Assembly (NCBI GenBank): GCA_946406145.1
Contig: CAMJJL010000021.1
Span: 1 to 33,439, forward strand
Origin: an uncultured Clostridia bacterium
GTDB taxonomy: Bacteria; Bacillota; Clostridia; Oscillospirales; Acutalibacteraceae
DNA: 33,439 nt
Direction: 5' to 3'
Shown here: positions 8,507 to 16,729 of the stretch, piece after piece
Numbering within the stretch: the stretch's first letter is position 1
How the letters are laid out: each line of letters starts with the position of its first letter
The notes under the pieces: generated by a model
Databases searched by the model: none
Seen by the model: the letters and a program-made list of their open reading frames with translations, nothing else
Told to the model about the DNA's origin: nothing
Translations under genes and position numbers: made by a program

Positions 8507-9601
8507 CTATTGTATTTTGATATCCGTGAACCCGACGCCGAAGCCGGTGCCGAGGGTGATGCACACCGAACGGTCAATGTCCGCAAAGTACAGTGCCGAA
8601 GCGGTGCTGTCGTGCACCAGTCTGACCTTGATATCACGGTGCAGCTCGCCGGAAAGATCGTCCTCCAGCACAGCGGCATAATCCGTGTTGATCGTACAGA
8701 GCTTGGCATAGCCGCCCCGTTTGCTGTTCAACAAGCCGTTGTGAGTGTAGTTCGCAATGCTGATCAGGATGGTGTCATCCGTCGCCGCGGGATCGGATGC
8801 GGCTCGAAAGGACGCGGCGATCGTATTGACGATATAGCGGTGCAGCTCGATCGCCTCACGCCGTTTCTCCTCCTCACTGTCAAAATGACTTTTCATAAAC
8901 AGCGAGGGCAGGCTCTCTTGCGCGGTGAACTCCGCGATCTCGCCGCCGCGTTTTTTGATGATCGCGCGCTTGATCCCCGTGTGTCCCATATCCAGCACCA
9001 GTGACGTCATATCATCCTTCATCAGCTTTTGCGCCAGCCCCATCATACCGACATAGGTACCGTTATCGAAGAGCATGATATGATACGGCTTTTCTCCTGC
9101 TATATCGAATATCGTCAGGATTTCTTCTTTAAAGCGTCTGCCCAGCATGGAGCTCGCAAGCCCCCCTGTGAGGATGACGGTCTTGAGCGAACGCCAATAC
9201 TCCCAGCAGGCGTCGTCCCAGTCGTCACGCGCCAGTCGATTCTCCCTCTCCCCTTTTTTGAGGGTCAGGAGCAGCAGCCCGAGACGATTACCGAATTGTT
9301 TGACCACACGTGCCGCCATTTGTCGATAGCGCGCGTCGTCGCACGCGAGCGATTCATTCAGGATCTGCGGCAATCTGTAATCGGGCTCCTCGCTCAGATC
9401 GATCCCGTAGCGCCGCGACACGCGTCTGATACAAGCGACGATCGCAGGGGTGGAAAAGATCTCATTGAAGGTCATCCCCTCGATCTCATCCTCGATCCCG
9501 TACAGGGGGAGCTTCTTCAACACGGCGCGGTTGAGTGAGCAGCGCGGAGATAAATATTCGGTTTTGTCCTTTTCGGAATAACAAATAAACGGATTTTTCA
9601 T
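8507..9601 (-). CDS. ASKHA/ROK-like protein with circularly permuted motif order
   Basis: This 364-residue protein has recognisable sugar-kinase/ROK motifs, but in rotated order. The adenosine-type motif TGGLAS comes first (145-150), followed by a helix ending GMMGLAQKL like the C-terminus of ROK kinases. Next come the phosphate-1 motif VLDMGHTGI (202-210), the catalytic-Asp motif HDSTASAL (330-337) and the phosphate-2 motif TLGTGFGVGF (349-358), right at the C-terminus. In ordinary ROK proteins the order is phosphate-1, catalytic Asp, phosphate-2, adenosine. The N-terminal 130 residues are mostly helical, as would be expected for the segment that normally follows phosphate-2. Retained motifs suggest nucleotide binding; the substrate is unknown. 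It follows the ABC-2 permease gene by 39 bases, with its own AAGG ribosome site and a terminator after it. Confidence 0.7.
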   Translation of the reverse strand: MKNPFICYSEKDKTEYLSPRCSLNRAVLKKLPLYGIEDEIEGMTFNEIFSTPAIVACIRRVSRRYGIDLSEEPDYRLPQILNESLACDDARYRQMAARVVKQFGNRLGLLLLTLKKGERENRLARDDWDDACWEYWRSLKTVILTGGLASSMLGRRFKEEILTIFDIAGEKPYHIMLFDNGTYVGMMGLAQKLMKDDMTSLVLDMGHTGIKRAIIKKRGGEIAEFTAQESLPSLFMKSHFDSEEEKRREAIELHRYIVNTIAASFRAASDPAATDDTILISIANYTHNGLLNSKRGGYAKLCTINTDYAAVLEDDLSGELHRDIKVRLVHDSTASALYFADIDRSVCITLGTGFGVGFTDIKIQ

Positions 9602-9640
9602 CTATATCAACCTTATTGTACAATACTCGCGAATGTTCCG

Positions 9641-10432
9641 CTACGAACCCACGGACTCATACGCCCGCAATCCTCTGTTCCAGACAAACACGGCGAGCGC
9701 GAACATTACCGTTCCCGCGATCACCGTGCCGCCGATACAGAACAGCGGATTCTTACCGGTCAGAAAGTAGCTCGCCGGATAATACGCGGTAAAGGCGAAC
9801 GGGATCACATAGGTGATGATCGTCTGCACCGCCTTATTGTAGATGGTGACCGGATATTTGGAGAAGTCGTTGACCATATACAGCATATGGATGATATGAC
9901 CGCTCGCTTTTGTCCAGAACGCGATCGCCGCCGTCATGATTTTCAGCGAGGTGTAGATCAACGTCGCGAATACGACCGCGACCAGCGCCAGCGGAATCGT
10001 GTACCAGTGAAACGGCATATCGAGCTGCGGAATAGAGTAACCGAGCAGCAGGATACAGGACAGCATCTCACCGAACGCGTCGACGCAGAAATTTTCCGAA
10101 ACAACATGAAACAGCGTGTTGATGGGGCGCGTCAGATATTTATCGAATTCGCCCTTGCGGACGATGCGGTAGCCCACCATCCACAGGTTATCGGTCAGAA
10201 GATGATCCAGTGACTTCGGGATCAGCGAAAAGCCGTAGATGAACAGGATCTGCGGAAAGGTATAGCCGATCAGCGAAGGGATCTGGCTGAAAATGATGCC
10301 GAGGAACAGGATCTGGATCGCCTGTGTGATCAGCAGACCGATCGCGCCGAGCAGGAAATCCACCTTGTATTCCATCAGCTTTTTCAGATATTGGACAACA
10401 AAAATGCGGTGGAGGCGTAAATATCTTTTCAT
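9641..10432 (-). CDS. ABC-2 type permease (COG3694-like)
   Basis: This 263-residue protein has about six hydrophobic segments and a positively charged N-terminus. The sequence TRPINTLFHVVSENFCVDAFGE is typical of the uncharacterised ABC-2 exporter permeases grouped as COG3694 (ABC2_membrane_6). It is the third gene of an ATPase-permease-permease operon, three bases after the preceding stop, with GGGAGG before the ATG. The cargo is unknown. The family is often guessed to export peptides, lipids or polysaccharides, but nothing here decides that. Confidence 0.82.
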   Translation of the reverse strand: MKRYLRLHRIFVVQYLKKLMEYKVDFLLGAIGLLITQAIQILFLGIIFSQIPSLIGYTFPQILFIYGFSLIPKSLDHLLTDNLWMVGYRIVRKGEFDKYLTRPINTLFHVVSENFCVDAFGEMLSCILLLGYSIPQLDMPFHWYTIPLALVAVVFATLIYTSLKIMTAAIAFWTKASGHIIHMLYMVNDFSKYPVTIYNKAVQTIITYVIPFAFTAYYPASYFLTGKNPLFCIGGTVIAGTVMFALAVFVWNRGLRAYESVGS

Positions 10433-10435
10433 ATC

Positions 10436-11263
10436 TCAACCTCCCTGCACGGAAAGGTGCCTGACCGCGCTGCGCCAGATCAGCTTGGTGACGCCGTACA
10501 TCACGACGACCCAAAAGATCTGCAGTCCAAAGCTCCACAGGATCTGTGACGTCGAATACATCCCCATGTAGATCATCACGGGCGTATATGACAAAGACGC
10601 GAACGGGAGAATGTTCAACACAGCCGCCAGTCCCGACGGCATGAACGCGAGCGGGATGATCGCGCCCGACAGGAAGGAGACCAACGTTTCCTTGATCAGC
10701 GTCGTGCCCCATAGATTCTTGAAGAAGAACGCCATAAAGCCGTAGCATACATTAAAATAAAAAGAGATCATGTACGCCAACAGCAGACTGACGATATATA
10801 ACAGGAAGTAACCGATCTGAAAACGCACTTCGCCGCAAACGGCATAGCGGTATATCTCCACGCCCGCTACCATCGGCACAAAGATCATCGAGATCGAGAT
10901 CAACCGACTGCCCAGCTCCTGAAACAGAAAGCACATCTCAAAGGAGCACGGCTTGATCATTCGCATGGCGATGGAGCCGTCGATGATCTCCTCGCCTACC
11001 GCGAACGCGCCGTCGGAGTAGGTCATATAACCCGTCAGAAAGGTGATAAAAATATATACCACCATATCCTCCATGGTAAAGCCCATGAAAGTCTCGCTGT
11101 CGGAGCTGAGAAAGACCGCCTTCCATACAAAGTACATGATGAACGCCGCCATGATCTCGCCGATCAGATGACAGATAAAGTTCGCGCGGTAGGCGATCAT
11201 CTCCTGCATACCGGCGCGGGTGAACGGCTTATAGGTACGGAAAAAGCGTTTGATCCGACTCAT
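10436..11263 (-). CDS. ABC-2 type permease (COG4587-like)
   Basis: This 275-residue protein has about six membrane segments and the ABC-2 permease features YRANFICHLIGEIM near the start and FLSGAIIPLAFMP near residue 185. It pairs with the 9641-10432 permease to form a heterodimeric channel. Its ATG overlaps the ATPase stop by four bases, which indicates translational coupling, and GAGGTGAG lies upstream. The substrate is unknown. Confidence 0.82.
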   Translation of the reverse strand: MSRIKRFFRTYKPFTRAGMQEMIAYRANFICHLIGEIMAAFIMYFVWKAVFLSSDSETFMGFTMEDMVVYIFITFLTGYMTYSDGAFAVGEEIIDGSIAMRMIKPCSFEMCFLFQELGSRLISISMIFVPMVAGVEIYRYAVCGEVRFQIGYFLLYIVSLLLAYMISFYFNVCYGFMAFFFKNLWGTTLIKETLVSFLSGAIIPLAFMPSGLAAVLNILPFASLSYTPVMIYMGMYSTSQILWSFGLQIFWVVVMYGVTKLIWRSAVRHLSVQGG

Positions 11264-12276
11264 AGGCTCACCTCACGGCGGTACAGACGCTTGATGATCT
11301 CCTCAATCTCGACGCTCTTGATATTCAGATCCTTGACATGGACGGTCGACAAGGTATAGGAAATGACGTCCTCCACGCTCACCTCGGCGGTATCGAAGCG
11401 CACGCACGCCAGACTGCCGTCACGCTCGGCGCTGAGCTCATCCTCCGTCAAATGAAAGCGGCGGTGATAATCGAGCAGCTTGAAATCAGGCGCGTTGACC
11501 AGCTCGAATTCGAGCGTGCGCACATCGCCGAAATTGCACTTCAACTCCGAGATTCCGCCGTCGAAGACCTTTTTGCCCTTGTCAATCATCACGATACGCT
11601 CACACAACAGCTCGATATCCGCAAGGTCGTGGGTGGTGAGGATCACGGTCGTGCCCTCTTCCTTGTTGATTTCCATGATCGCGTTGCGGATGTTATCCTT
11701 GACGACAACATCCAGACCGATAGTCGGCTCGTCCAAAAACAATACCTTCGGTGAATGGAGCAGCGACGCGGCGATATCGGCGCGCATCCGCTGTCCGAGC
11801 GACAGGGTGCGAACGGGGCTGGTGATAAAGCTGTCGAGCTCTAACACCTCGTTGAGAAACGCCATGCGTTTTTGATACTGATCGTCCGGCACCTGATAGA
11901 TCTCTTTTAATACGGCATAGGTCTCCCTGAGCGCCAGATCCCACCACAGCTGTGTACGCTGACCGAATACCACGCCGATCTCGCGCACATAATTCTTTCG
12001 ATCCTCCTGTGGGATCTTGCCGTTGATACGGCACATGCCCGAGGTAGGCATCAGGATACCGGTCAGCATCTTGATGACCGTGCTTTTGCCGGCGCCGTTG
12101 GGACCGATAAAGCCGAGGATCTCACCCTTTGGCACCTCAAACGAGATGCCGTCCACCGCCTTGACGATCTCCTTTTTCGGATGAAAAAGGGATTTGACGG
12201 AGCCCTTCAATCCCGGCTCCTTGATGATCTTTTTAAATTCCTTTCGCAGATTCTCCGCGTAAATCATGTTTTCCAT
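11260..12276 (-). CDS. ABC transporter ATP-binding protein (COG4586-like)
   Basis: This 338-residue ATPase has Walker A GPNGAGKST (about 78-86), a Q-loop near FGQRTQLWW, the signature LSLGQRMRADIA, Walker B VLFLDEPTIGLD and the switch histidine in TTHDLAD. The N-terminal extension before the ATPase core (KEFKKIIKEPGLKGSVKS) is typical of COG4586. It energises the two permeases encoded just downstream. The start at 12276 has a weak ribosome site; an in-frame ATG at 12267 is an alternative. The operon has its own promoter with an overlapping palindrome at 12300-12316. Confidence 0.9.
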   Translation of the reverse strand: MENMIYAENLRKEFKKIIKEPGLKGSVKSLFHPKKEIVKAVDGISFEVPKGEILGFIGPNGAGKSTVIKMLTGILMPTSGMCRINGKIPQEDRKNYVREIGVVFGQRTQLWWDLALRETYAVLKEIYQVPDDQYQKRMAFLNEVLELDSFITSPVRTLSLGQRMRADIAASLLHSPKVLFLDEPTIGLDVVVKDNIRNAIMEINKEEGTTVILTTHDLADIELLCERIVMIDKGKKVFDGGISELKCNFGDVRTLEFELVNAPDFKLLDYHRRFHLTEDELSAERDGSLACVRFDTAEVSVEDVISYTLSTVHVKDLNIKSVEIEEIIKRLYRREVSL

Positions 12277-12299
12277 ACATATATCAACTCTGCTCTGTA

Positions 12300-12316
12300 A
12301 TATGATGAAATCATAT
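12300..12316. promoter_or_regulatory. Candidate operator overlapping the ABC operon -10 box
   Basis: ATATGAT-GAA-ATCATAT is a perfect 7-3-7 palindrome. Its right arm covers the minus-strand -10 hexamer (12315-12310), so a bound dimer would block RNA polymerase. The regulator is not identified. Confidence 0.45.
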
Positions 12317-12338
12317 CACATCAGCTGACTGTTTTCAA
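12310..12338 (-). promoter_or_regulatory. Promoter of the ABC exporter operon
   Basis: On the minus strand TTGAAA (12338-12333), 17 bases, then TATGAT (12315-12310), about 35 bases before the ATPase start codon. Confidence 0.6.
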
Positions 12339-12382
12339 GTGATCATATACATAGAAAAAGGAACTACCGCATTTTAAGAAAA

Positions 12383-12516
12383 TGTCATTCTGAGGCATAG
12401 CCGAAGAATCCTAAAGTGCACACTTTTCGTTAGATTACACATCATAGGTATCATCCAATTGGATAAATTGCACTGTAAGATCCTTCGTCGGACACGCGTG
12501 TCCGCTCAGGATGATA
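12383..12516. repeat. Palindromic intergenic repeat (GTCATTCTGAG ... CTCAGGATGA type)
   Basis: The left end (TGTCATTCTGAG, GAAGAATCC) is roughly complementary to the right end (GGATC-like CCTTCG, CTCAGGATGATA). The element contains a perfect 14-base palindrome, GGACACGCGTGTCC, at 12490-12503. Ends of this kind recur as non-coding repeats in many Firmicutes. There is no coding content. Confidence 0.65.
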
Positions 12517-12523
12517 TAGCTAA

Positions 12524-12552
12524 GGGGCTATCGCACTTAATGCGATAGCCCC
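12524..12552 (-). terminator. Hairpin after the small dockerin gene
   Basis: Perfect 12-base arms GGGGCTATCGCA (12524-12535) and TGCGATAGCCCC (12541-12552) enclose a five-base loop, 24 bases after the stop codon. The T run on the minus strand is poor, so it may be a terminator or a 3'-end stabiliser. Confidence 0.6.
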
Positions 12553-12576
12553 CTGTATGTATTCTTATTCTGTGAT

Positions 12577-13278
12577 TCAGGAAAGAATCTGCTGACAGTA
12601 TACGTCGCAAGCACCCACCAGATATCTCTGGATATAGGTCACGTCAGTCACTTCGGTTTCACCGTCCGTATTGAAATCGGAAATCTCATATTGTGATTTC
12701 GGATAATCGCCTATCATGACTGTGTTATTTTTCAGCTCCGAGATGCCGACAAGAGAACGCTGGATCAATGTCGCGTCAAGGATTGAAATCGCGCCGTCGT
12801 TGTCTACATCTCCGAATGGTCTGCCCAATCCGATGCTGTCAACGTACGCGCCCAAACCGTCATATTTTTTTACCATCGTTTCATTCAGCGCGGTAAAGCG
12901 GTCATCTTGAACCTCGTATACAGCGAAGCCTCCGCTGAAAGGATAGTAATAGCTGCCGGGATTAACAACTCGATTGTGAATAACGTAGGCATACTCGATC
13001 GGATCGCAGCACGCATAACATGCTTGGATAACGACCCAATCGGGAGAACCGCTGCTGTCCGTATGGGTATACAGCTCCTGATACTGATAAACCTGACCGT
13101 ATTTTTCAACAAAACGCCCATAGTACACGGAGTCCTCATGTGTATAGACAGCGTCATCACCCCCGAAAGCACTATAGGAGTTCACTGCAGAATCAGCCGC
13201 CTCCCATGCGCTCGCCGCAACGGACAAAGCAAAAATCAAAAGCATAAAAACCAAAACAAAACAAACCATCCGTTTCAT
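12577..13278 (-). CDS. Small secreted dockerin protein of unknown function
   Basis: AGGAGG precedes the ATG at 13278, giving 233 residues. A signal peptide (about 1-24, ending VAASA) leads to a 125-residue domain that I do not recognise, rich in Tyr, Asp and Ser. A complete two-repeat dockerin lies at about 153-222: GDVDNDGAISILDATLIQR and DFNTDGETEVTDVTYIQRYL, with Ca2+-binding Asp/Asn positions. No glycosidase motif is present. The dockerin repeats closely match those of the 4340-8206 pullulanase, so both may dock on the same cohesins. It may be an accessory, binding or inhibitor subunit of an amylosome. The Cys-containing stretch QACYACCDPIEYAYVIHNR is the most distinctive part of the unknown domain. 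Confidence 0.85.
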   Translation of the reverse strand: MKRMVCFVLVFMLLIFALSVAASAWEAADSAVNSYSAFGGDDAVYTHEDSVYYGRFVEKYGQVYQYQELYTHTDSSGSPDWVVIQACYACCDPIEYAYVIHNRVVNPGSYYYPFSGGFAVYEVQDDRFTALNETMVKKYDGLGAYVDSIGLGRPFGDVDNDGAISILDATLIQRSLVGISELKNNTVMIGDYPKSQYEISDFNTDGETEVTDVTYIQRYLVGACDVYCQQILS

Positions 13279-13367
13279 AGAAATCCTCCTATCCAATGTA
13301 AATCAAATCCTAAACCTGTAATATATAAGCAAAACACTTCACGCGTCATGTTTATATACTCGATTAT

Positions 13368-13397
13368 ATTATACCATAAAAAAAAAAAAAAAAACAA
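13368..13397 (-). promoter_or_regulatory. Promoter of the small dockerin gene, with a 17-A tract in the spacer
   Basis: On the minus strand TTGTTT (13397-13392), 18 bases and TATAAT (13373-13368). The spacer is mostly the homopolymer at 13378-13394 (17 A on the plus strand). A change of one or two bases in the tract would alter the -35/-10 distance. Confidence 0.5.
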
Positions 13398-13500
13398 GTG
13401 TTTTTCATGAGAAAATGCTTCATCAGAGTTCGTATTAGGTTACAAAACGCCTCAATCCGTGTCGATTCCTGTAACGAAATTTACACTTTTGTAGAAATCC

Positions 13501-13529
13501 TTGCAAAGCGAAAGGATCAGTGATACAAT
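13501..13529 (+). promoter_or_regulatory. Promoter of the DUF6514-like / radical SAM pair
   Basis: TTGCAA (13501-13506), a 17-base spacer and TACAAT (13524-13529), with a leader of about 35 bases to the GTG start at 13570. Confidence 0.6.
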
Positions 13530-13569
13530 CACACTGCAATGTGAAGTATTTTCACAAAGGAGGCGCTTT

Positions 13570-13800
13570 GTGATCCACTACGATCTGCACACGGGACAGG
13601 CGCACAGCAACGAGTACGGAACCTATGAAACATACGGTATCACCGCATCCTGCTGCGGCAATATCATCTGTACCGTCGAAGACATCTCGCTTGAAAAGGA
13701 CAAGGTCGAGCAGTTGGTCAAGCTCTGTAACGAGGAGCGGCTCTCCCCTGCTCACCTTGAGGAAACGGTAGAAAACTTTTTGTACGACTTCGAAGTATAG
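13570..13800 (+). CDS. Small DUF6514-like protein
   Basis: The GTG at 13570 is preferred because AAAGGAGG ends six bases upstream. A longer frame from a TTG at 13501 would begin inside the promoter -35 box. The 76-residue product has no membrane segment. Its C-terminal half (VEDISLEKDKVEQLVKLCN, then LSPAHLEETVENFL) resembles the small clostridial family I recall as DUF6514, whose function is unknown. It is followed 46 bases later by the radical SAM gene and probably shares its transcript. The family name is from memory and should be treated as tentative. Confidence 0.65.
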   Translation: MIHYDLHTGQAHSNEYGTYETYGITASCCGNIICTVEDISLEKDKVEQLVKLCNEERLSPAHLEETVENFLYDFEV

Positions 13801-13846
13801 CTTTTCTGTGATAACTGTGTTATGATGTTTATGAGGATGTGTTATC

Positions 13847-14737
13847 ATGATTTGCAATCAGTGTCCGAGAAAATGCAACACGGAACGAACGGAAAAGGGC
13901 TTCGGCTTTTGCGGCGTCGGAGAATTACCGAAGATCGCGCGAGCGGCGCTGCATTTTGACGAAGAACCGCCCATCAGCGGTACGCGCGGCGCAGGGACGA
14001 TCTTCTTCAGCGGATGTAATCTGCGATGCGTGTTCTGCCAAAACTACGCTATCTCCGAGGAGCATCATGGGGTCGTCATCACACCCTATCAGCTCAGTGA
14101 GGAATATCGCAGGCTCGAGGCGTCGGGCGCGCAGAATATCGAATTTGTCACCCCGTCGCACTACGTCAACGCGATCTTGGAAAGCCTGACATACTATCAG
14201 CCGCGGCTGCCGCTGATCTGGAACAGCTCGGGCTACGACAGCATTGATACCTTAAAGCGGCTCGAGGGCGTGATTGATATCTATCTGCCTGACTTCAAAT
14301 ACAGCGACAACGCTTTGGCAAGGCGGCTCTCACACTGCGGCGATTATGTCGAAACTGCCGCCGCGGCGATCGATGAAATGCTCCGCCAACAGCCTGAGAT
14401 CAAAATTGAAAACGACGTGATGCAGCGCGGCGTGATCATCCGACACCTCGTCCTTCCCTCCCATACCAAGAACAGTATCGGCGTTTTGGAAACGATCGCC
14501 CGGAGATGGAACGGTTCAGAGAAAACAGAAAACGGCACACGTGCCCTTGTCAGCCTGATGGCGCAATATATGCCGGCAGGCAAGGCGGCGGACTATCCCG
14601 AGATCAACCGCAAGCTGACCAAACGCGAATATCATAAGGTTTTAAACAAATATATGGAGCTTAACCTCGACGGATTTGCACAGGAGTTGGATTCTTCGGA
14701 CAAAAAGTATGTACCGGAGTGGAACTACGATAACTGA
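13847..14737 (+). CDS. PflX/PflA-like radical SAM protein (COG1313)
   Basis: This 296-residue protein starts with a Cys cluster (CNQCPRKC, then CG at about 22-24). The radical SAM motif CNLRCVFCQN (CX3CX2C) lies at about 57-66, preceded by GTIFFSGC. SAM-binding strands follow, with FVTPSHY and DIYLPDFKY. Proteins of this type resemble pyruvate-formate-lyase activating enzymes and generate a 5'-deoxyadenosyl radical. The COG1313 group has no settled substrate. No glycyl-radical enzyme lies nearby. It ends at a heptad-repeat element and a bidirectional terminator facing rny. Confidence 0.85.
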   Translation: MICNQCPRKCNTERTEKGFGFCGVGELPKIARAALHFDEEPPISGTRGAGTIFFSGCNLRCVFCQNYAISEEHHGVVITPYQLSEEYRRLEASGAQNIEFVTPSHYVNAILESLTYYQPRLPLIWNSSGYDSIDTLKRLEGVIDIYLPDFKYSDNALARRLSHCGDYVETAAAAIDEMLRQQPEIKIENDVMQRGVIIRHLVLPSHTKNSIGVLETIARRWNGSEKTENGTRALVSLMAQYMPAGKAADYPEINRKLTKREYHKVLNKYMELNLDGFAQELDSSDKKYVPEWNYDN

Positions 14738-14817
14738 AAGTTGATAGTTGAAAATTGAAAATTATTTGGTAGTAGCAGGCGCTATTCTCCACTTTCCACT
14801 TTCCATTTTCCACTTTC
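14736..14817. repeat. Inverted arrays of heptamer repeats
   Basis: Four plus-strand heptamers (GAAAGTT, GATAGTT, GAAAATT, GAAAATT) run from 14736 to 14763. Four complementary-sense heptamers (CACTTTC x2, CATTTTC, CACTTTC) run from 14790 to 14817. The two arrays face each other around a 26-base centre. The left array begins inside the radical SAM stop codon. Confidence 0.75.
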
Positions 14818-14821
14818 AACT

Positions 14822-14850
14822 AAAAAAGCACTGCCGAAGCAGTGCTTTTC
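14822..14850. terminator. Bidirectional terminator between the radical SAM gene and rny
   Basis: AAAAGCACTGC (14824-14834), loop CGAA, then GCAGTGCTTTT (14839-14849). The A run on one side and the T run on the other fit termination of both convergent genes. Confidence 0.85.
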
Positions 14851-14858
14851 TTACGTTG

Positions 14859-16409
14859 CTATTTTGCAAAGCCGACAGCGCGGGATTCGCGGATGATGTT
14901 GACCTTGATCTGACCCGGATACTCGAGTTCATCTTCGATCTTCTTGCAGATATCTCTTGCAAGAGCCGGCATCGCGTCATCCTTGACCTGCTCGGGCTTG
15001 ACCATGATACGGATCTCACGACCTGCCTGGATCGCGTACGAGGTTTCGACGCCCTTGAAGGAGGACGCGACCTCTTCGAGCTTCTGCAGACGCTTGATAT
15101 AGTTCTCCAGATTCTCGCGGCGTGCGCCGGGACGGGCTGCGGAGATCGCGTCAGCCGCCTGTACGATACACGCGACAACGGTCTTAGCCTCTACATCGCC
15201 GTGATGAGCCTGGATCGCGTGGATAACCGCGTCGCTCTCCTTATACTTACGTGCGATGTCAACGCCGATCTCGACGTGGCTGCCTTCGATCTCATGATCG
15301 AGCGCCTTACCGATATCATGCAGCAGACCTGCTCTCTTGCTCACGGTCGGATCAAGACCAAGCTCAGAGGCGATCATACCGGAGATATAACAAACCTCAA
15401 GGGAATGCATCAACACATTCTGACCGTAGCTGGTACGGTATTTCAGACGACCGAGGATCTTGACGAGCTCGGGATGCAGTCCGTGTACGCCGGCGTCGAG
15501 TACCGCGCGTTCACCTGCCTGCTTGATGCTGGACTCGACCTCACGGCGAGCCTTCTCGACCATTTCCTCGACTCTCGCCGGATGGATTCGGCCGTCGGAG
15601 ATGAGCTTTTCGAGCGCGACGCGAGCGATCTCGCGGCGGACGGGCTCAAAGCAGGACAAGGTGATCGCCTCGGGTGTATCGTCGATAATCAGGTCACAGC
15701 CGGTCATCGTTTCAATGGCGCGGATGTTGCGGCCCTCACGACCGATGATACGACCCTTCATCTCATCGTTCGGCAGCGCGACGACCGATACGGTAGCTTC
15801 CGCGACCTGATCGGCAGCACAGCGCTGGATCGCGAGGGAGATGATGTTGCGCGCACGCTTGTCGGATTCATCCTTGAGCTGCTGCTCATACTCCATGATC
15901 TTGAGCGATTTCTCTCTGCCCAGCTCACCCTCGAGCTGATCAAGCAGGTAAGCCTTCGCCTGATCTACGGTGTAGCCCGAGATCCTCTCGAGCATTTCAA
16001 ACTGACTCTTCTTGATTGTTTCCGCCTCGGCGAGTCGACCCTCGGCTTCTTTAATCTTTTTGTTTACTCTTTCTTCCTTCTTCTCGACATTGTCGATCTT
16101 GCGGTCAAGAGTCTCTTCCTTTTGCTGGATACGGCGCTCCTGGCGCTGTACCTCCTTGCGTCGGTCGGCGATCTCCTTATCGTTCTCATTTCTGAGGCGA
16201 TGGATCTCATCCTTACCTTCAAGGACAGCTTCCTTTTTCTTTGCTTCGGCAGTCTTCATCGCGTCGGTGACGATGCGCTTGGCCTCCTGCTCCGCGCTGC
16301 CGATCTCCGCCTCCGCAACCTTCTTGCGGTACGCGTTACCGATGACAGCGCCGATGCCGATGCCGACGATCAGTGCGACGACGATGAGGATGATGCCTAA
16401 AACAGTCAT
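14859..16409 (-). CDS. rny: Ribonuclease Y
   Basis: With the start at 16409 (AAGGAGG eight bases upstream) the protein has 516 residues, close to the usual length. An N-terminal membrane segment (about 3-25) is followed by a long charged coiled coil (about 30-200), a KH domain with [15 protein letters not shown] (near 216) and an HD domain with HSLEVCYIS and [12 protein letters not shown] (near 360). RNase Y is the membrane-bound endonuclease that starts mRNA decay in many Firmicutes. All domains are intact. The gene is monocistronic, with a promoter at 16701-16729 and a leader of about 285 bases. Confidence 0.97.
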   Translation of the reverse strand: MTVLGIILIVVALIVGIGIGAVIGNAYRKKVAEAEIGSAEQEAKRIVTDAMKTAEAKKKEAVLEGKDEIHRLRNENDKEIADRRKEVQRQERRIQQKEETLDRKIDNVEKKEERVNKKIKEAEGRLAEAETIKKSQFEMLERISGYTVDQAKAYLLDQLEGELGREKSLKIMEYEQQLKDESDKRARNIISLAIQRCAADQVAEATVSVVALPNDEMKGRIIGREGRNIRAIETMTGCDLIIDDTPEAITLSCFEPVRREIARVALEKLISDGRIHPARVEEMVEKARREVESSIKQAGERAVLDAGVHGLHPELVKILGRLKYRTSYGQNVLMHSLEVCYISGMIASELGLDPTVSKRAGLLHDIGKALDHEIEGSHVEIGVDIARKYKESDAVIHAIQAHHGDVEAKTVVACIVQAADAISAARPGARRENLENYIKRLQKLEEVASSFKGVETSYAIQAGREIRIMVKPEQVKDDAMPALARDICKKIEDELEYPGQIKVNIIRESRAVGFAK

Positions 16410-16694
16410 ACATGACACCTCCTTGATTTGATTCTTCCTAATCAAACTCAACTCACGGTGCCGTTACTCAGATATTCAGTTTTGTATCACCACTGTCAAG
16501 GACAGATAAATAAGATTTCCGCAAATGTCTCTTTTTATATGAAATATATATCAAAGCATAAAGCGGGTTAAGATGGTAATAAGGTAAAATATCTATATAT
16601 AACGGCTCTCTAAGAGAGTCTAATAAAAAAGGGATGAACCACGCATACGGGTTCAGGGCATAATATCAGTTATACTTATACCAATATCATACCA
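16410..16694 (-). promoter_or_regulatory. Long structured rny leader with attenuator-like hairpin
   Basis: The distance from the predicted start of transcription to the rny ATG is about 285 bases. On the minus strand a TGAACC/GGTTCA stem (16655-16650 with 16640-16635) is followed four bases later by six T (16630-16625), which looks like an early terminator. A second 7-bp stem with a TAA loop spans 16604-16620. I found no known riboswitch consensus. Confidence 0.4.
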
Positions 16695-16700
16695 TGTTTT

Positions 16701-16729
16701 ATAATAATATAACGCCTCTCAAATGTCAA
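16701..16729 (-). promoter_or_regulatory. Promoter of rny
   Basis: On the minus strand TTGACA (16729-16724), a 17-base spacer and TATTAT (16706-16701), an almost ideal housekeeping promoter. Confidence 0.65.

Noticed and set aside
13378..13394. Poly-A tract as evidence of a frameshift or broken gene
   Set aside because: It lies outside coding sequence, between the two flanking genes. Sequencing error in its length is still possible.
14748..16400. 550-codon plus-strand open frame opposite rny
   Set aside because: RNase Y on the minus strand has every expected domain. The plus frame starts inside the heptamer repeat and runs through the terminator.
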